A stretch of DNA of 64,000 nucleotides from Salinibaculum sp. SYNS191 (GCF_037338445.1 NZ_CP147838.1:3286001-3350000), one strand, 5' to 3'; positions 41,864 to 51,255 are shown, counted from the first letter of the stretch. Notes: generated by a model not told the origin, from the sequence alone. Numbers and translations: made by a program.

Positions 41864-42337
41864 TCACGAGGGCAGGTAGCGCACGCTGAGAACGCCCTCG
41901 GCGGCGCGGACCTCCACGCGGTCGACGCCCAGTCGCGCCGCGCGGGTCACCGTCGCGTCGTCGGCCACGACGTCCTCGGCGGCCTGGTCCGTCTGCTCAT
42001 CCGGGACGGTGATGACGTGGAGTTCGCCCTCACCGGCGCGCTCACGCGTCGTCAGTTCGCCGACGGCCTGGTCGGCGGCGATGTCTCTCGCCTGCTTGGT
42101 CGGCGGTTCGGGGCTGCGCTCGACCGGAATCGTCCGCTGGCCGGAGAGGTCGACGACCGTCCAGACCGCCTCCATCGGTGGCTGTGGCTCGATGGTCGCC
42201 TCCAGTATCTCCCCGGCCTCGACGCCGGGATTCTCTGCGAGCGTGTGGACCTGCCCGCTCTGTACGTTCTGCAGGACCGCCGTCGCCTCGTCCGCGCTGG
42301 CGACGACGAAGGTCCCCTGTGTCGCGCCGTCTGTCAT
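41864..42337 (-). CDS. DUF5812 family protein
   Basis: 157 residues from ATG 42337. Beta-rich first half (GTFVVASADEATAVLQNVQSGQVHTL, ILEATIEPQPPMEAVWTVVDL) resembling an OB- or Hsp20-like sandwich, acidic second half ending VEVRAAEGVLSVRYLPS. Conserved in haloarchaea without known role. Convergent with the preceding gene. Confidence 0.8.
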   Translation of the reverse strand: MTDGATQGTFVVASADEATAVLQNVQSGQVHTLAENPGVEAGEILEATIEPQPPMEAVWTVVDLSGQRTIPVERSPEPPTKQARDIAADQAVGELTTRERAGEGELHVITVPDEQTDQAAEDVVADDATVTRAARLGVDRVEVRAAEGVLSVRYLPS

Positions 42338-42375
42338 CGCCGGCCGTAGGCGCGACGCGCTCTTGCCCGTTTCGA

Positions 42376-42927
42376 CTATCGGTAGCGACGGTGCAGCAGG
42401 TAGCCGACGAGGATGACCGCGAGCGGCGGGACGACGCTCGCGACCGGCGGCAGGTCGTACAGCACCTCGACGACGGGTGCGGTCGCGCCCGAGGGCGTAT
42501 CGCGGAGTTCCGCCGGGGCGCTGATGACCAGCATCAGGTACACCGACGCGGCGAGCAGGTAGCCGCTGGCTGCGAGCGCGCGGTCGTAGGCCAGCGTCGA
42601 CACCGACCGGCGGTGTCGCCGCGCGACGAGGATGACGGGGGCCATCAGCGGGAAGACGACGGCCATCCCGACGAAGAGCACGAACGAGCGGACGAACGTG
42701 AACGTCCCGCCGGCCGCGCCGAGCGTCCCCGCGACGGTCGTGACGAACGCGAAGGTAAAGAGGAAGCCGGCGAACAGCGTGAAGAGGCCGCCGAGGACGA
42801 CGTAACTCCGGAGCAGCCGTGACTCGCTCTGTCGGAAGGCGTAGGGGTAGGTCCCGAGCACGCCGCTGTAGCCGTCGTCTCCGGCCTCGGACGCGTCGTC
42901 TGCGGTCGCTGTGCCGGCGTCGCTCAT
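42376..42927 (-). CDS. Integral membrane protein, four to five helices
   Basis: 183 residues from ATG 42927. After an acidic N-terminus it has membrane segments near 45-70, 77-100, 115-138 and 155-178, with GTYPYAFRQSESRLLRSYVVLGG before the first. No catalytic motif is seen. It is divergent from pgi. Function unknown. Confidence 0.72.
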   Translation of the reverse strand: MSDAGTATADDASEAGDDGYSGVLGTYPYAFRQSESRLLRSYVVLGGLFTLFAGFLFTFAFVTTVAGTLGAAGGTFTFVRSFVLFVGMAVVFPLMAPVILVARRHRRSVSTLAYDRALAASGYLLAASVYLMLVISAPAELRDTPSGATAPVVEVLYDLPPVASVVPPLAVILVGYLLHRRYR

Positions 42928-43042
42928 CGTCCGGGTCTTGGGCGCTCGCCCGAATAAGCGACGCGGTCCCGTCCCGCTGTCCAGTCGCCCCACCCCGCGG
43001 CCAGTCGTGACACCTATGCGCCCGCCGCGCGAGCGACCGCAC

Positions 43043-44338
43043 ATGAAGGTAGACATCGGCAACGCACTCGGCACCGTCGCCGACCCCGGCATCGGCGCGG
43101 AGGCCCTCGACGCGCTCGACGACCGCGTCGCGACCGCTCACGACCGCATCGCCGCGGGCATGGCCGACGACGAGTTCGGTTACGCCTCGCTCTCGCTCCC
43201 CGAGACGACCGACGCCGAGGCTATCCAGGCGGCCGTCGAACCGCTCGCCGACAGCGACGCCGTCCTGACCGTCGGCATCGGCGGCAGCGCGCTCGGCGCG
43301 GCGACCGTCTCGACCGCGCTCGGCCCGAGCGACGTCGACCACCGGGTGCTGGACAACGTCGACCCGGAGGCCGTCACCGAGACGCTGGCGGACCTGCCGC
43401 TGGATTCGACCGCCGTCAACGTCGTCTCGCGGTCGGGCACCACGGCGGAGACGCTGTCGAACTTCCTCGTCGTCCGCGACGCGATGGAGGACGCAGGCGT
43501 CGACTGGACCGAGCGGACGGTCGTCACGACCGGCGAGAGCGGCCCGCTGCGCGCGCTGGCCGAGGAACACGGCCTGCCCGCGCTTGAGGTTCCCGAGGGC
43601 GTCCCCGGGCGCTTCTCGGCGCTCTCTGCTGTTGGTCTCGTTCCTGCGGCCATCCAGGGCCACGACGTCGAGGGCGTGCTGGCGGGTGGCCGCGACGCGA
43701 TGGACTCGCTTTCGGGCTCGCTGTACGACTGTCCCGCCTACGCCTACGGGGCCATCGCGTACGCGCTCGACCAGCGCGGCGCGTCGGTCAACGCGGTGAT
43801 GCCCTACGCGGAGCGCCTGGAGCCCTTCGCGGAGTGGTTCGCACAGCTCTGGGCGGAGAGCCTGGGCAAGGACGGCCTCGGCCAGACGCCCGCTCGCGCG
43901 CTCGGCGCGACCGACCAGCACTCACAGCTCCAGCTCTATCGCGCCGGTCCGCGGGACAAGCTGGTCACGCTCGTCCGCGCGACCGACCGCGAGGACCGGA
44001 CGATTCCCGAGACGGACGTCGAAGACCTGGCCTATCTCGGCGGTGCCGGCCTCGGCGACCTGCTGGACGCGGAGTTCGAGGCCACGGAGGCGAGTCTGGC
44101 CGCGGCGGGACGGCCCAACGTCCGCGTCGAACTCGACCGGCTGGACGCCCACGGCATCGGCGAACTGCTCTACGCGATGGAGGCCGCCTGCATCCTCGCC
44201 GGTGAACTCTACGGCGTGGAGACGTTCACACAGCCCGCGGTCGAGTGGGGCAAGCGCGCCGCCCGCGGACTGCTCGGCGGCGGCGACTTCGAGGAGGCCG
44301 CGGCCGTCGACGAGAAGGCGGAACTCGTCGTGGAGTAA
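43043..44338 (+). CDS. pgi: Glucose-6-phosphate isomerase
   Basis: 431 residues from ATG 43043. SIS-type fold with VGIGGSALGAATVSTAL and VVSRSGTTAETLSNFL (sugar-phosphate loop), LGATDQHSQLQLYRAGP with the catalytic His, and QPAVEWGKRAARGLL with the catalytic Lys. Interconverts glucose-6-P and fructose-6-P; supplies substrate to glmS. Bacterial-type PGI, normal in haloarchaea. Confidence 0.96.
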   Translation: MKVDIGNALGTVADPGIGAEALDALDDRVATAHDRIAAGMADDEFGYASLSLPETTDAEAIQAAVEPLADSDAVLTVGIGGSALGAATVSTALGPSDVDHRVLDNVDPEAVTETLADLPLDSTAVNVVSRSGTTAETLSNFLVVRDAMEDAGVDWTERTVVTTGESGPLRALAEEHGLPALEVPEGVPGRFSALSAVGLVPAAIQGHDVEGVLAGGRDAMDSLSGSLYDCPAYAYGAIAYALDQRGASVNAVMPYAERLEPFAEWFAQLWAESLGKDGLGQTPARALGATDQHSQLQLYRAGPRDKLVTLVRATDREDRTIPETDVEDLAYLGGAGLGDLLDAEFEATEASLAAAGRPNVRVELDRLDAHGIGELLYAMEAACILAGELYGVETFTQPAVEWGKRAARGLLGGGDFEEAAAVDEKAELVVE

Positions 44339-44384
44339 TCGGTGTTGTCTTACGGTCACGCCGCGTAGGGGCGGCCACTTCGGA

Positions 44385-45149
44385 ATGGGAACCGACACAT
44401 ACCGCTACGGTGACTTCGACGAGCGGGTCCGCAGCATCACTCACTCGGTGGGCCTCATCATCGGGGCTTTCGCCGTCGGCATCATCTTCACGCTCGCCGG
44501 CTTCTCGGTGGCCGGTCTGTTCGGGCTCACCTACGAGACGGTCAGCGACATCCCCGCCTCCATCCAGGCGTTCGGGAACGCCCTCCAGTTCGTCGGCTTC
44601 ATCGCCGTCGGGTGGCTGTATCTCCAGTGGTACGACAGCGACCGGTCGCTGTTCGACCTCTCGGGGCCGTCGCTGCGTGACATCGGCTGGGTCATCGCCG
44701 GCATCGTCTCACTGCTCGTCGTGTTGAACGTGCTCGGCGCGGCCCTCCAGCAGTTCGGCATCGAGGCCGCGGCCAACGAGGCAATCACGCAGGGCGAGCG
44801 CCAGCCGGTCTACCTGCTGTATCTCATCCCGGTGACGCTGCTGTTCGTCGCCCCGGCCGAGGAGCTCATCTTCCGCGGCCTGGTCCAGGGCCTGTTCCGG
44901 CGGGCCTACGGCGTGCTCCCGGGCGTCGTCATCGCGTCGGCGCTGTTCGGCGTCTCGCACTACCTCGCGCTGGGTGGCCAGGGGAGCAAGTTCGCCTACC
45001 TCGCGGTCGCTGCGGTGCTCGGACTCCTCCTGGGCCTGCTCTACGAGCGCACGCAGAACTTGCTGGTCCCGATACTCGTCCACGGCGTCTACAACGCCGT
45101 CATCTTCTACCTCCAGTACCTCCGCGTGACTGGACAGGTCGCGGCCTGA
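44385..45149 (+). CDS. CPBP-family intramembrane metalloprotease
   Basis: 254 residues from ATG 44385. About eight hydrophobic segments; the CPBP (Abi/Rce1) motifs are APAEELIFRGLVQGLFRR (EExxxR), FGVSHYLALGG and LVHGVYNAVIF, giving the Glu and His metal ligands. Relatives cleave prenylated or membrane proteins. Start 46 bases after pgi, same strand. Confidence 0.9.
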   Translation: MGTDTYRYGDFDERVRSITHSVGLIIGAFAVGIIFTLAGFSVAGLFGLTYETVSDIPASIQAFGNALQFVGFIAVGWLYLQWYDSDRSLFDLSGPSLRDIGWVIAGIVSLLVVLNVLGAALQQFGIEAAANEAITQGERQPVYLLYLIPVTLLFVAPAEELIFRGLVQGLFRRAYGVLPGVVIASALFGVSHYLALGGQGSKFAYLAVAAVLGLLLGLLYERTQNLLVPILVHGVYNAVIFYLQYLRVTGQVAA

Positions 45150-45205
45150 CCGTCAGACTGGCGTCTGACGGGGGTTTATTCGATTGTGAAGCGGTATTGT
45201 ACCAT

Positions 45206-45355
45206 ATGCCGACCAGGTTCACGGTCGTCTGCGACGACGACCTGGCTCGGGACGTCAAGACGCTGGCCCGCGAGTACGACCTCACCGAGGAGGAGGTACT
45301 CCGCCAACTCATCGACCTCGGGCTGACCGAGACCGAGGACGGAGCGACGGTCTAG
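45206..45355 (+). CDS. Ribbon-helix-helix-like small protein
   Basis: 49 residues, ATG 45206 to TAG 45355. A strand (RFTVVCDDDLARDVKTLA) followed by two helices (YDLTEEEVLRQLIDLGL) is the pattern of CopG/RHH DNA-binding proteins. Its 3' end overlaps the convergent nob1 gene by four bases. A TATTGTACC box lies about 13 bases before the ATG. It may bind DNA as a dimer; target unknown. Confidence 0.75.
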   Translation: MPTRFTVVCDDDLARDVKTLAREYDLTEEEVLRQLIDLGLTETEDGATV

Positions 45356-45810
45356 GCGGGGTTCTTCCGGGAGAGCTGGCTCCCGCAGATGGGACAGCGG
45401 TCGTGATTCTCGTCGAACTCCCGGCCACAGCCCTGGCACTGGAACGTCCAGTCGCGCTGTTCGGTGATGCCATCCTGCGCGATGAACTCCACCGGGACTT
45501 CGAGTTTGTCGGCCACGTTCTGCATGGCGTAGTCGTCGGTCACCAGGTGGCCGTCCAGTTCGAAGGCCGCGGCGACCAGACGGATGTCGGTCCGGGAGAG
45601 TTCGGCGAAGTCGCCCGTCTCCCGGGCCGCGCGCTCGATGCGCTCGACGGTGGCCTCGTCGGGGATGTGGAGGTACATGCCCGACCCCTCCATCGCGTCG
45701 AAGCGGTAGGCACTCTCGTCTTCCAGTTCTTCGCGCACGAGCGGGATGGTCGCGATGCGCTCGTCGGTGTGATAGTCGTTGATGAAAGCAGACGAATCGA
45801 GAACGTACAT
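45352..45810 (-). CDS. nob1: NOB1-family endonuclease (PIN plus zinc ribbon)
   Basis: 152 residues. PIN domain with LDSSAFINDY (catalytic Asp), an ELSRTDIRLVAAAFEL centre and DGHLVTDDYAMQNVA. C-terminal zinc ribbon CQGCGREFDENHDRCPICG. NOB1 cuts the 3' end of 16S rRNA precursors in archaea. The stop is next to a PRC-barrel gene, a conserved haloarchaeal pair. Confidence 0.93.
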   Translation of the reverse strand: MYVLDSSAFINDYHTDERIATIPLVREELEDESAYRFDAMEGSGMYLHIPDEATVERIERAARETGDFAELSRTDIRLVAAAFELDGHLVTDDYAMQNVADKLEVPVEFIAQDGITEQRDWTFQCQGCGREFDENHDRCPICGSQLSRKNPA

Positions 45811-45823
45811 CAGAATCAGGCTG

Positions 45824-46066
45824 TCAGCGCTGGATTATCATGTGGTCTTTCACTGCCTGCACCCGCCCGACGGGGATGCGGAGCCGGCCAGCGCGGTCGG
45901 TCTCGAACTCCGTCTCGGGACCCCGCTGGTCGTTCGGTTCGACGAGGAGGTCCTGGAGACGGCCGGAGTCCAGGTCCATCGTGATGTTGTACAGCATGCC
46001 GAGTTCCGCCCCGTCAGTTCCCATGACGGCCTTTCCGGAGAGGTTCTCCGCGAGTATCTCTGCCAT
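45824..46066 (-). CDS. PRC-barrel domain protein
   Basis: 80 residues from ATG 46066. The single PRC barrel is clear: LSGKAVMGTDGAELGMLYNITMDL-type start, LQDLLVEPND, RIPVGRVQAVKDHMII. In archaea such proteins are linked to RNA processing or cell division. A TTTATATTGG box about 25-30 bases upstream indicates a leaderless mRNA that would run on into nob1. Confidence 0.88.
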   Translation of the reverse strand: MAEILAENLSGKAVMGTDGAELGMLYNITMDLDSGRLQDLLVEPNDQRGPETEFETDRAGRLRIPVGRVQAVKDHMIIQR

Positions 46067-46088
46067 GAGTCGTTGTTCCGAGTCGACC

Positions 46089-46098
46089 AATATAAACG
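46089..46098 (-). promoter_or_regulatory. TATA box for the PRC-barrel/nob1 genes
   Basis: TTTATATTGG on the minus strand, about 27 bases before ATG 46066. Confidence 0.6.
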
Positions 46099-46177
46099 CC
46101 ACGGGCCGTCGGACGCGTGGCGTACTCCCCCGCCATCTGACCCAACGGTATAACTGCGTGGCAAACGTCTGACGAGT

Positions 46178-46735
46178 GTGCACCGAAGACAGGTCCTCAG
46201 GACGGCTGCCGCGGCGCTCGCGGCCGGCATTGCCGGATGCGGCGGCGGCGACGGCGGCGACACGCCCACTGACGGAACGACAGCGACCGAGACGACGACA
46301 GCAACGCCCACGGGCACCCCGACAGTGACGGCGTCACCGACTGAGACGGGGACGCCGACGGCCGGGGCGACGCCGACGGAGACGCCGTCCGAAACGGCCA
46401 CCGAGACTCCGGCAGCGACACCAACGGCAACGGCGACGGGTCCGCAGACGCAACTGGTCACGGTCGGCGCGGACGGACTCCGCTTTCGCCCCGAGTCATT
46501 CACCATCGCCGTCGGCGACACCGTCCGCTGGGAGTGGCGCGGCGACAACCACAACGTGACGCCGAACGAGATCCCGTCGGCGTCGTCCTGGCAGGGCACC
46601 ACCGCCGACGACCAGTACGTCTACGACGCGGGCCACGTCTACGAGCACACCTTCGAGGTCGCCGGCGAGTACACCTACTACTGCGACCCACACCGCAGCG
46701 CCGGCATGACCGGTTCGTTCACCGTCACGGAGTGA
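46178..46735 (+). CDS. Halocyanin-like cupredoxin lipoprotein
   Basis: 185 residues from GTG 46178. N-terminus MHRRQVLRTAAAALAAGIAGCGGG has a short twin-arginine-like start and a lipobox ending in Cys, so it is probably Tat-exported and lipid-anchored. A Thr/Pro-rich linker (about 30-90) is followed by a plastocyanin domain (SFTIAVGDTVRWEWRGDNHNV; YTYYCDPHRSAGMTGSFTV) with His, Cys, His and Met copper ligands. Small electron carrier at the cell surface. GGTATAACT box 27 bases upstream, leaderless. Confidence 0.93.
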   Translation: MHRRQVLRTAAAALAAGIAGCGGGDGGDTPTDGTTATETTTATPTGTPTVTASPTETGTPTAGATPTETPSETATETPAATPTATATGPQTQLVTVGADGLRFRPESFTIAVGDTVRWEWRGDNHNVTPNEIPSASSWQGTTADDQYVYDAGHVYEHTFEVAGEYTYYCDPHRSAGMTGSFTVTE

Positions 46736-46807
46736 GCGCTCGTCGGGAAGACGATGTACTTAACTGCCGTAGGAAACTGGATGTAACTATTCTCAGGGTG
46801 AGAAGGG

Positions 46808-48613
46808 ATGTCCGAACAGGAACAAGACGACACGGCGCCGGCGACGCTTCGCACGCCAATCGTGGCCGTCCTCGGTCACGTCGACCACGGCAAGACCAGT
46901 CTCCTCGACAAGATTCGCGGCTCGGCAGTCAGCGAGGCCGAGGCCGGGGCCATCACCCAGCACATCGGCTCGACGGCCGTCCCGCTCGACATCATCTCTA
47001 CCATCGCGGGTGACCTGGTCGACCCCGACGACTTCGACCTGCCGGGACTGCTCTTTATCGACACGCCCGGTCACCACTCCTTCTCGACGCTGCGCTCGCG
47101 CGGGGGCGCACTCGCCGACATCGCCGTCCTCGTCGTCGACGTCAACGACGGCTTCCAGCCACAGACCCACGAGGCCGTCGACATCCTCAAGCGCACGTCG
47201 ACGCCGTTCATCGTCGCTGCCAACAAGATCGACACGGTCCCGGGCTGGAACCCGGTCGAGGACCGCCCGTCGAAGGTGGCCATCGAGGCCCAGTCCGACC
47301 GCGTCCAGCGCGACCTCAACGAGAACCTCTACGAAATAATCGGCCAGCTGTCGGACGAGGACTTCTCCGCGGACATGTACTGGCGCGTCCAGAACTTCCA
47401 GAAGAACATCGGCGTCGTCCCCGTCTCCGCCGAGACCGGCGAGGGCGTCCCGGACCTCCTGACCGTGCTGATGGGGCTGTCTCAGCGGTACATGAAAGAG
47501 CAGATGGAAATCGACGTCGGCGGCCCCGGTGCCGGGACGGTGCTGGAAGTGAAGGACACCCAGGGCTTCGGGACGACCATCGACGCGGTCATCTACGACG
47601 GGACGGTCCGCGAGGACGACAAGATCGTCGTCGGCGGGCTGAACGGCTCCATCGTCACCGAGGTGCGCGCACTGCTCGAACCCAAGCCCCTCTCGGAGAT
47701 TCGCACCGACAAGCAGTTCGAGAATGTCGACGAGGTGACCGCGGCCGACGGCGTGAAAATCGCCGCGCCGGACCTGGACGACGCGATGGCCGGCGCACCC
47801 ATCCGCGTCGTCCGCGACCGCGACGAGGCCGAGGTCATCGCGGAGGTCGAGGCCGAACTCGCCGAAATCGAGGTCTCCACCGCGGAGGAGGGTGTCACCG
47901 TCAAGGCGGACACGCTGGGCAGCCTGGAAGCGCTCGCGAGCACGCTCGAAGACGCCGAGATTCCCATCATGCGCGCCGAGGTGGGCGACGTCGCGCCGCG
48001 TGACGTCCGCGTCGCCGAGACGGCCGGCGACCCCAAACACCGCGCTATCCTCGCCTTCAACGTCGACGTGCTCGACGACGCCCGCCGCCTGGCCAAGCAG
48101 GAGGACGTCGAACTGTTCGAACACGACGTCATCTACCGGCTCATCGAGGGCTACGAGGACCACGTCGAGGCCATCCAGGAGGCCCAGCAGGAGCAGGTGC
48201 TGGAGAACATCACCCGGCCCGCCCGCTTCGAGATTCTGCAGGACCACACCTTCCGCCAGTCCGACCCTGCCGTCGTTGGCGTGGAGATTCGCGGCGGGCT
48301 CCTGCGGCGGAACTCCCGCATCGTCAACTTCGACGGCGCGGAACCCGAACGCGTCGGGATGCTCAAGACCATCCAGGACGAGGGCGAGGACGTCGACGAG
48401 GCCCGCACCGGCGAGCGCGTCGCCGTCTCCATCGACGGTCCCACAGTGGGTCGCCAGATCGAGGAGGGCGACGAACTGTGGGTCGAGATCCCCGAGAAAC
48501 ACGCCAAGATTCTCGAACAGGAACTCACCGAGGACATCTCCGCCGACGAGCGGGAAGTCCTCTCGATGTACCTGGAGAAACACCGCGAGCGCGACCCGTT
48601 CTGGGGCAAGTGA
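46808..48613 (+). CDS. infB: Translation initiation factor IF-2 (aIF5B)
   Basis: 601 residues. GTPase motifs GHVDHGKTSLLDKIRG, DTPGHHSFSTLRSRG and NKIDTVPGW, then the domain II barrel, domain III and C-terminal domain IV (TIQDEGEDV; AVSIDGPTVGRQIEEGDELW). It promotes subunit joining in translation. Normal archaeal length, no intein. Confidence 0.96.
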   Translation: MSEQEQDDTAPATLRTPIVAVLGHVDHGKTSLLDKIRGSAVSEAEAGAITQHIGSTAVPLDIISTIAGDLVDPDDFDLPGLLFIDTPGHHSFSTLRSRGGALADIAVLVVDVNDGFQPQTHEAVDILKRTSTPFIVAANKIDTVPGWNPVEDRPSKVAIEAQSDRVQRDLNENLYEIIGQLSDEDFSADMYWRVQNFQKNIGVVPVSAETGEGVPDLLTVLMGLSQRYMKEQMEIDVGGPGAGTVLEVKDTQGFGTTIDAVIYDGTVREDDKIVVGGLNGSIVTEVRALLEPKPLSEIRTDKQFENVDEVTAADGVKIAAPDLDDAMAGAPIRVVRDRDEAEVIAEVEAELAEIEVSTAEEGVTVKADTLGSLEALASTLEDAEIPIMRAEVGDVAPRDVRVAETAGDPKHRAILAFNVDVLDDARRLAKQEDVELFEHDVIYRLIEGYEDHVEAIQEAQQEQVLENITRPARFEILQDHTFRQSDPAVVGVEIRGGLLRRNSRIVNFDGAEPERVGMLKTIQDEGEDVDEARTGERVAVSIDGPTVGRQIEEGDELWVEIPEKHAKILEQELTEDISADEREVLSMYLEKHRERDPFWGK

Positions 48614-48663
48614 TTGCGGCAGTAATAATATTTAATTACCTCGCGACTGACTGTTCGAACAGG

Positions 48664-48846
48664 ATGAGTCGAGCGGCGTCGCTCTCGCGACACGACCTCT
48701 CACTCCTCGTCATCGCCCTCCCGTTGCTGCTCGCCTCGGTAGCCGCCGCGCTGTTGCCGGTGGGGACAGTGGTTGCACTCGGCGCAGGAAGCGTGCCGGC
48801 GACGGGTGGACTCGGGTACGCGCTGTTCTACAATCCGCCAGTGTAA
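48664..48846 (+). CDS. Small membrane protein, 60 residues
   Basis: ATG 48664 to TAA 48846. Two hydrophobic helices (LLVIALPLLLASVAAALL and VVALGAGSVPATGGLGYALFY) after a basic start, ending YNPPV. An AATATTTAATT box lies about 30 bases upstream. Such tiny two-helix proteins are frequent downstream of infB in haloarchaea; role unknown. Confidence 0.68.
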   Translation: MSRAASLSRHDLSLLVIALPLLLASVAAALLPVGTVVALGAGSVPATGGLGYALFYNPPV

Positions 48847-48847
48847 G

Positions 48848-49195
48848 TTACTGTGCGGTCGGCGAAGGGTCTTCGGGCATCGCCTGCTTCATCTGGAGCG
48901 CGGCGCTCGCGGCCAGCCCCATCGCCAGGTCCTCGCGCTCGGCCTCCTCGATGGTGATGTCGCCTTCCGGGGTGTAGTCCGCCGAGACGACAGACCCGAC
49001 GGGCGGCTGAACTGCGACTGTCGCGCGTGGGCCGCTGTTGCCCTGGGTTATCTCCGAACCGACGACGAACTCGCTGGGCAGGAGTTCGCGGGTTCGTGCG
49101 GCGATGCTGGAGAGGTCGCGCCGGAGCGTCTTCCGCTGGTCCGCGGTGAGTTCCAGGCTCGCTGGCTCGTCTCCAAACGGCGTATTTCCATACAT
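48848..49195 (-). CDS. DUF5811 family protein
   Basis: 115 residues starting MYGNTPFGDEPASLELT, the haloarchaeal DUF5811 start, followed by a helix (RKTLRRDLSSIAARTRELL) and beta strands (GPRATVAVQPPVGSVVSADY), then a helix with MGLAASAALQMKQAM. No known role. Its 3' end faces the small membrane protein gene one base apart. Confidence 0.82.
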   Translation of the reverse strand: MYGNTPFGDEPASLELTADQRKTLRRDLSSIAARTRELLPSEFVVGSEITQGNSGPRATVAVQPPVGSVVSADYTPEGDITIEEAEREDLAMGLAASAALQMKQAMPEDPSPTAQ

Positions 49196-49421
49196 CGGAT
49201 GACCAGACAGTAGGTAAGGGAGGGTTAAAAATACGCCGGCTGTCTCACCCCGTCAGCAGCCCCGCCCGACGGGGCTCGCTCGTCGTGCCCGCCGACGCCA
49301 TCCCGCCCGTGTCGCTGTCGACGCACCTGGGCGACCGCTGGTCGGCGCGCCGTCGCCAGATACGCGCTCCGACGAACGGGTACCGTCACCCTCTTGCCGG
49401 GGAAACACCTACCCCGTGCCG

Positions 49422-50264
49422 ATGGAGTATCTGAAGCGCCGACGTGACCGGGTCGAGGACCGGTTGCGGGAGGTCCTCGACGAGGTCGAGCCGGTCGAAC
49501 TCCGCGAGGAGGTCGAACACGTGGCGCTGGCTGGCGGCAAGCGCGTCCGCCCGACGGTGACGGTGCTGGTCTGCGAGGTGCTCGACGGCAACGTCGACCG
49601 GGCCGTGGACTACGCGGTGGGCGTCGAACTGGTTCACAACGCGTCGCTCGTCATCGACGACATCATCGACGAGTCGGAACTCCGCCGGGGGAGTTCGGCG
49701 GCGTGGATGGAGTACGGCCACGGGCCCGCGATTATCGCCTCCGACGGCCTGCTCGGCGAGGCGTTCGCCCTCTTTTCGGCCAGCGAGCGGGCGATGCAGG
49801 CCGTCGCCGAGGCGATGGTCGAACTCGGCGAGGGCGAGGCCATCGAACTCGTCGACCAGCCGGTCTCCGAGGAGGAGTACCTGGACCTGGCACGGCGCAA
49901 GACCGGCGCGCTGTTCCGGGCGGCGGCCGAACTCGGTGCAATCGCCGCCGACAGCGACGCCTACACCGTCGAGGCATTCGGCCAGTACGCCGAGCGGGTC
50001 GGCGTCGCCTTCCAGATGCGCGACGACGTGCTCGACGCGACGGCGGACGCCGAGCAACTCGGCAAGCCGACGGGTCACGACGCCGCGATGGACCGCCCGT
50101 CGCTGGTCGAGGTCACGGACCTGACCCCGGAGGAGGCCAACCAGCGGGCCCACGAGACGTCTGAGGCGGCGCTGGCCGCGCTGGCCTCGCTCGACGTCGA
50201 GGACTCCCAGGCGATGGACTACCTCCAGGACCTCGCGGAGTTCGTCGTCGTCCGCGAGCAGTAG
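49422..50264 (+). CDS. Polyprenyl (geranylgeranyl) diphosphate synthase
   Basis: 280 residues from ATG 49422 (GTG 49416 is an alternative). The all-helical prenyltransferase fold shows GGKRVRPTVTVL, the first Asp-rich LVIDDIIDESELRRG (DDxxD) and the second FQMRDDVLD. It condenses IPP with allylic diphosphates to give C20 or longer chains for archaeal lipids or carriers. Shorter than the typical haloarchaeal IdsA, so chain length is uncertain. Confidence 0.9.
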   Translation: MEYLKRRRDRVEDRLREVLDEVEPVELREEVEHVALAGGKRVRPTVTVLVCEVLDGNVDRAVDYAVGVELVHNASLVIDDIIDESELRRGSSAAWMEYGHGPAIIASDGLLGEAFALFSASERAMQAVAEAMVELGEGEAIELVDQPVSEEEYLDLARRKTGALFRAAAELGAIAADSDAYTVEAFGQYAERVGVAFQMRDDVLDATADAEQLGKPTGHDAAMDRPSLVEVTDLTPEEANQRAHETSEAALAALASLDVEDSQAMDYLQDLAEFVVVREQ

Positions 50265-50302
50265 CCACAACACCTTTTGGAGTGGCTGCGGGACAGTCGT
50301 GT

Positions 50303-50632
50303 ATGGAACTCGGACTCGAAGCGCTCGTCGACCGACCCGACTCCCTCCGGCCGCGCCTTCGGCCGGTCGCAATCTGGCTGGGGCTGGTGACGTTTCTCGC
50401 CGGTGCCATCCGCCTCGGTGCGACCCTGGCCGGCGGCGCGGACCCGTTCACCGGCCCCGTGTTGCTGTTGCTCGGCGTCGCCCTCGTCGGCGGTGGCTTC
50501 GCGATGAATCCCACCACGCACGCGCTGGACCCGGACGTCGAATTCGACCGGGCGCGGCGGCACTTCGTCGTGGGCGTCTCCGCGCTCTTTCTGTTGCTCG
50601 CTGGCGGCGTCGTCGTGCTGGCGGCGCTCTGA
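50303..50632 (+). CDS. Small integral membrane protein
   Basis: 109 residues from ATG 50303. Three hydrophobic segments: AIWLGLVTFLAGAIRLGATL, VLLLLGVALVGGGFAM and VVGVSALFLLLAGGVVVLAAL. Located 38 bases after the prenyl synthase on the same strand. No family recognised. Confidence 0.7.
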   Translation: MELGLEALVDRPDSLRPRLRPVAIWLGLVTFLAGAIRLGATLAGGADPFTGPVLLLLGVALVGGGFAMNPTTHALDPDVEFDRARRHFVVGVSALFLLLAGGVVVLAAL

Positions 50633-50682
50633 GCGCCCGCCGAGCGCAGTCCTTATTCCGCCCGTCCGCAAAGTGGTGCGCA

Positions 50683-51255
50683 ATGACCGTCATCGGTACC
50701 GTCGGCCTGCCGGGCAGCGGCAAGAGCGAGGCGGCCACCGTCGCCGCCGAACTCGACATCCCCGTCGTCACGATGGGCGACGTCATCCGCGAGGAGTGCC
50801 GCGACCGGGGGCTAGACCCGGCGACCCACCACGGCGAGGTCGCACAGGCGCTGCGCGAGGAGAACGGCCCCGGCGCCATCGCCGAGCGCTCGCTGCCCGT
50901 CATCGAGGACGCGCTCGAAGACGCCGACACCGTCGTCGTCGACGGCATCCGGTCGGACACCGAGGTCGACATCTTCGCGGAGGCCTTCGGCGACGCGTTC
51001 ACGCTCGTGAGCATCGAGGCCCCCTTCGAGGCCCGCGCACAGCGGCTGGACCTGCGTGGACGCGATGCCAGCGCCGAGGAGGGCGGCGAGTCGCTGGCCG
51101 ACCGCGACGAGCGCGAACTCGGCTTCGGCATGGGCGCGGCGATGGAGCAGGCCGACCTCACCATCGAGAACACGGGGACGCTGGCGGCTTTCCACGACCG
51201 CGTCCGGACGCTGCTGACCGAGGGGCCGGAGGCCCTCGTGGACGGTGCGTCATGA
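50683..51255 (+). CDS. UPF0200 family P-loop kinase-like protein
   Basis: 190 residues from ATG 50683. Walker A GLPGSGKSEAA, then VVTMGDVIREECRDRGLDP as in adenylate kinase-like UPF0200, VVDGIRSDTEVDIF and a C-terminal helix. Probably a nucleotide or coenzyme A precursor kinase; substrate unknown. Overlaps the next gene by four bases (ATGA). Confidence 0.88.
   Translation: MTVIGTVGLPGSGKSEAATVAAELDIPVVTMGDVIREECRDRGLDPATHHGEVAQALREENGPGAIAERSLPVIEDALEDADTVVVDGIRSDTEVDIFAEAFGDAFTLVSIEAPFEARAQRLDLRGRDASAEEGGESLADRDERELGFGMGAAMEQADLTIENTGTLAAFHDRVRTLLTEGPEALVDGAS

Noticed and set aside
41864..43921. 685-residue extension of the DUF5812 frame
   Set aside because: The extension runs antisense through pgi; the ATG at 42337 gives the known family length.
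45206..45810. RHH gene and nob1 as a VapBC-type pair
   Set aside because: They are convergent, and the PIN protein carries the C-terminal zinc ribbon of NOB1, so it is an rRNA-processing enzyme.
46793..48583. 596-residue minus-strand frame opposite infB
   Set aside because: Antisense shadow of a universally conserved gene.
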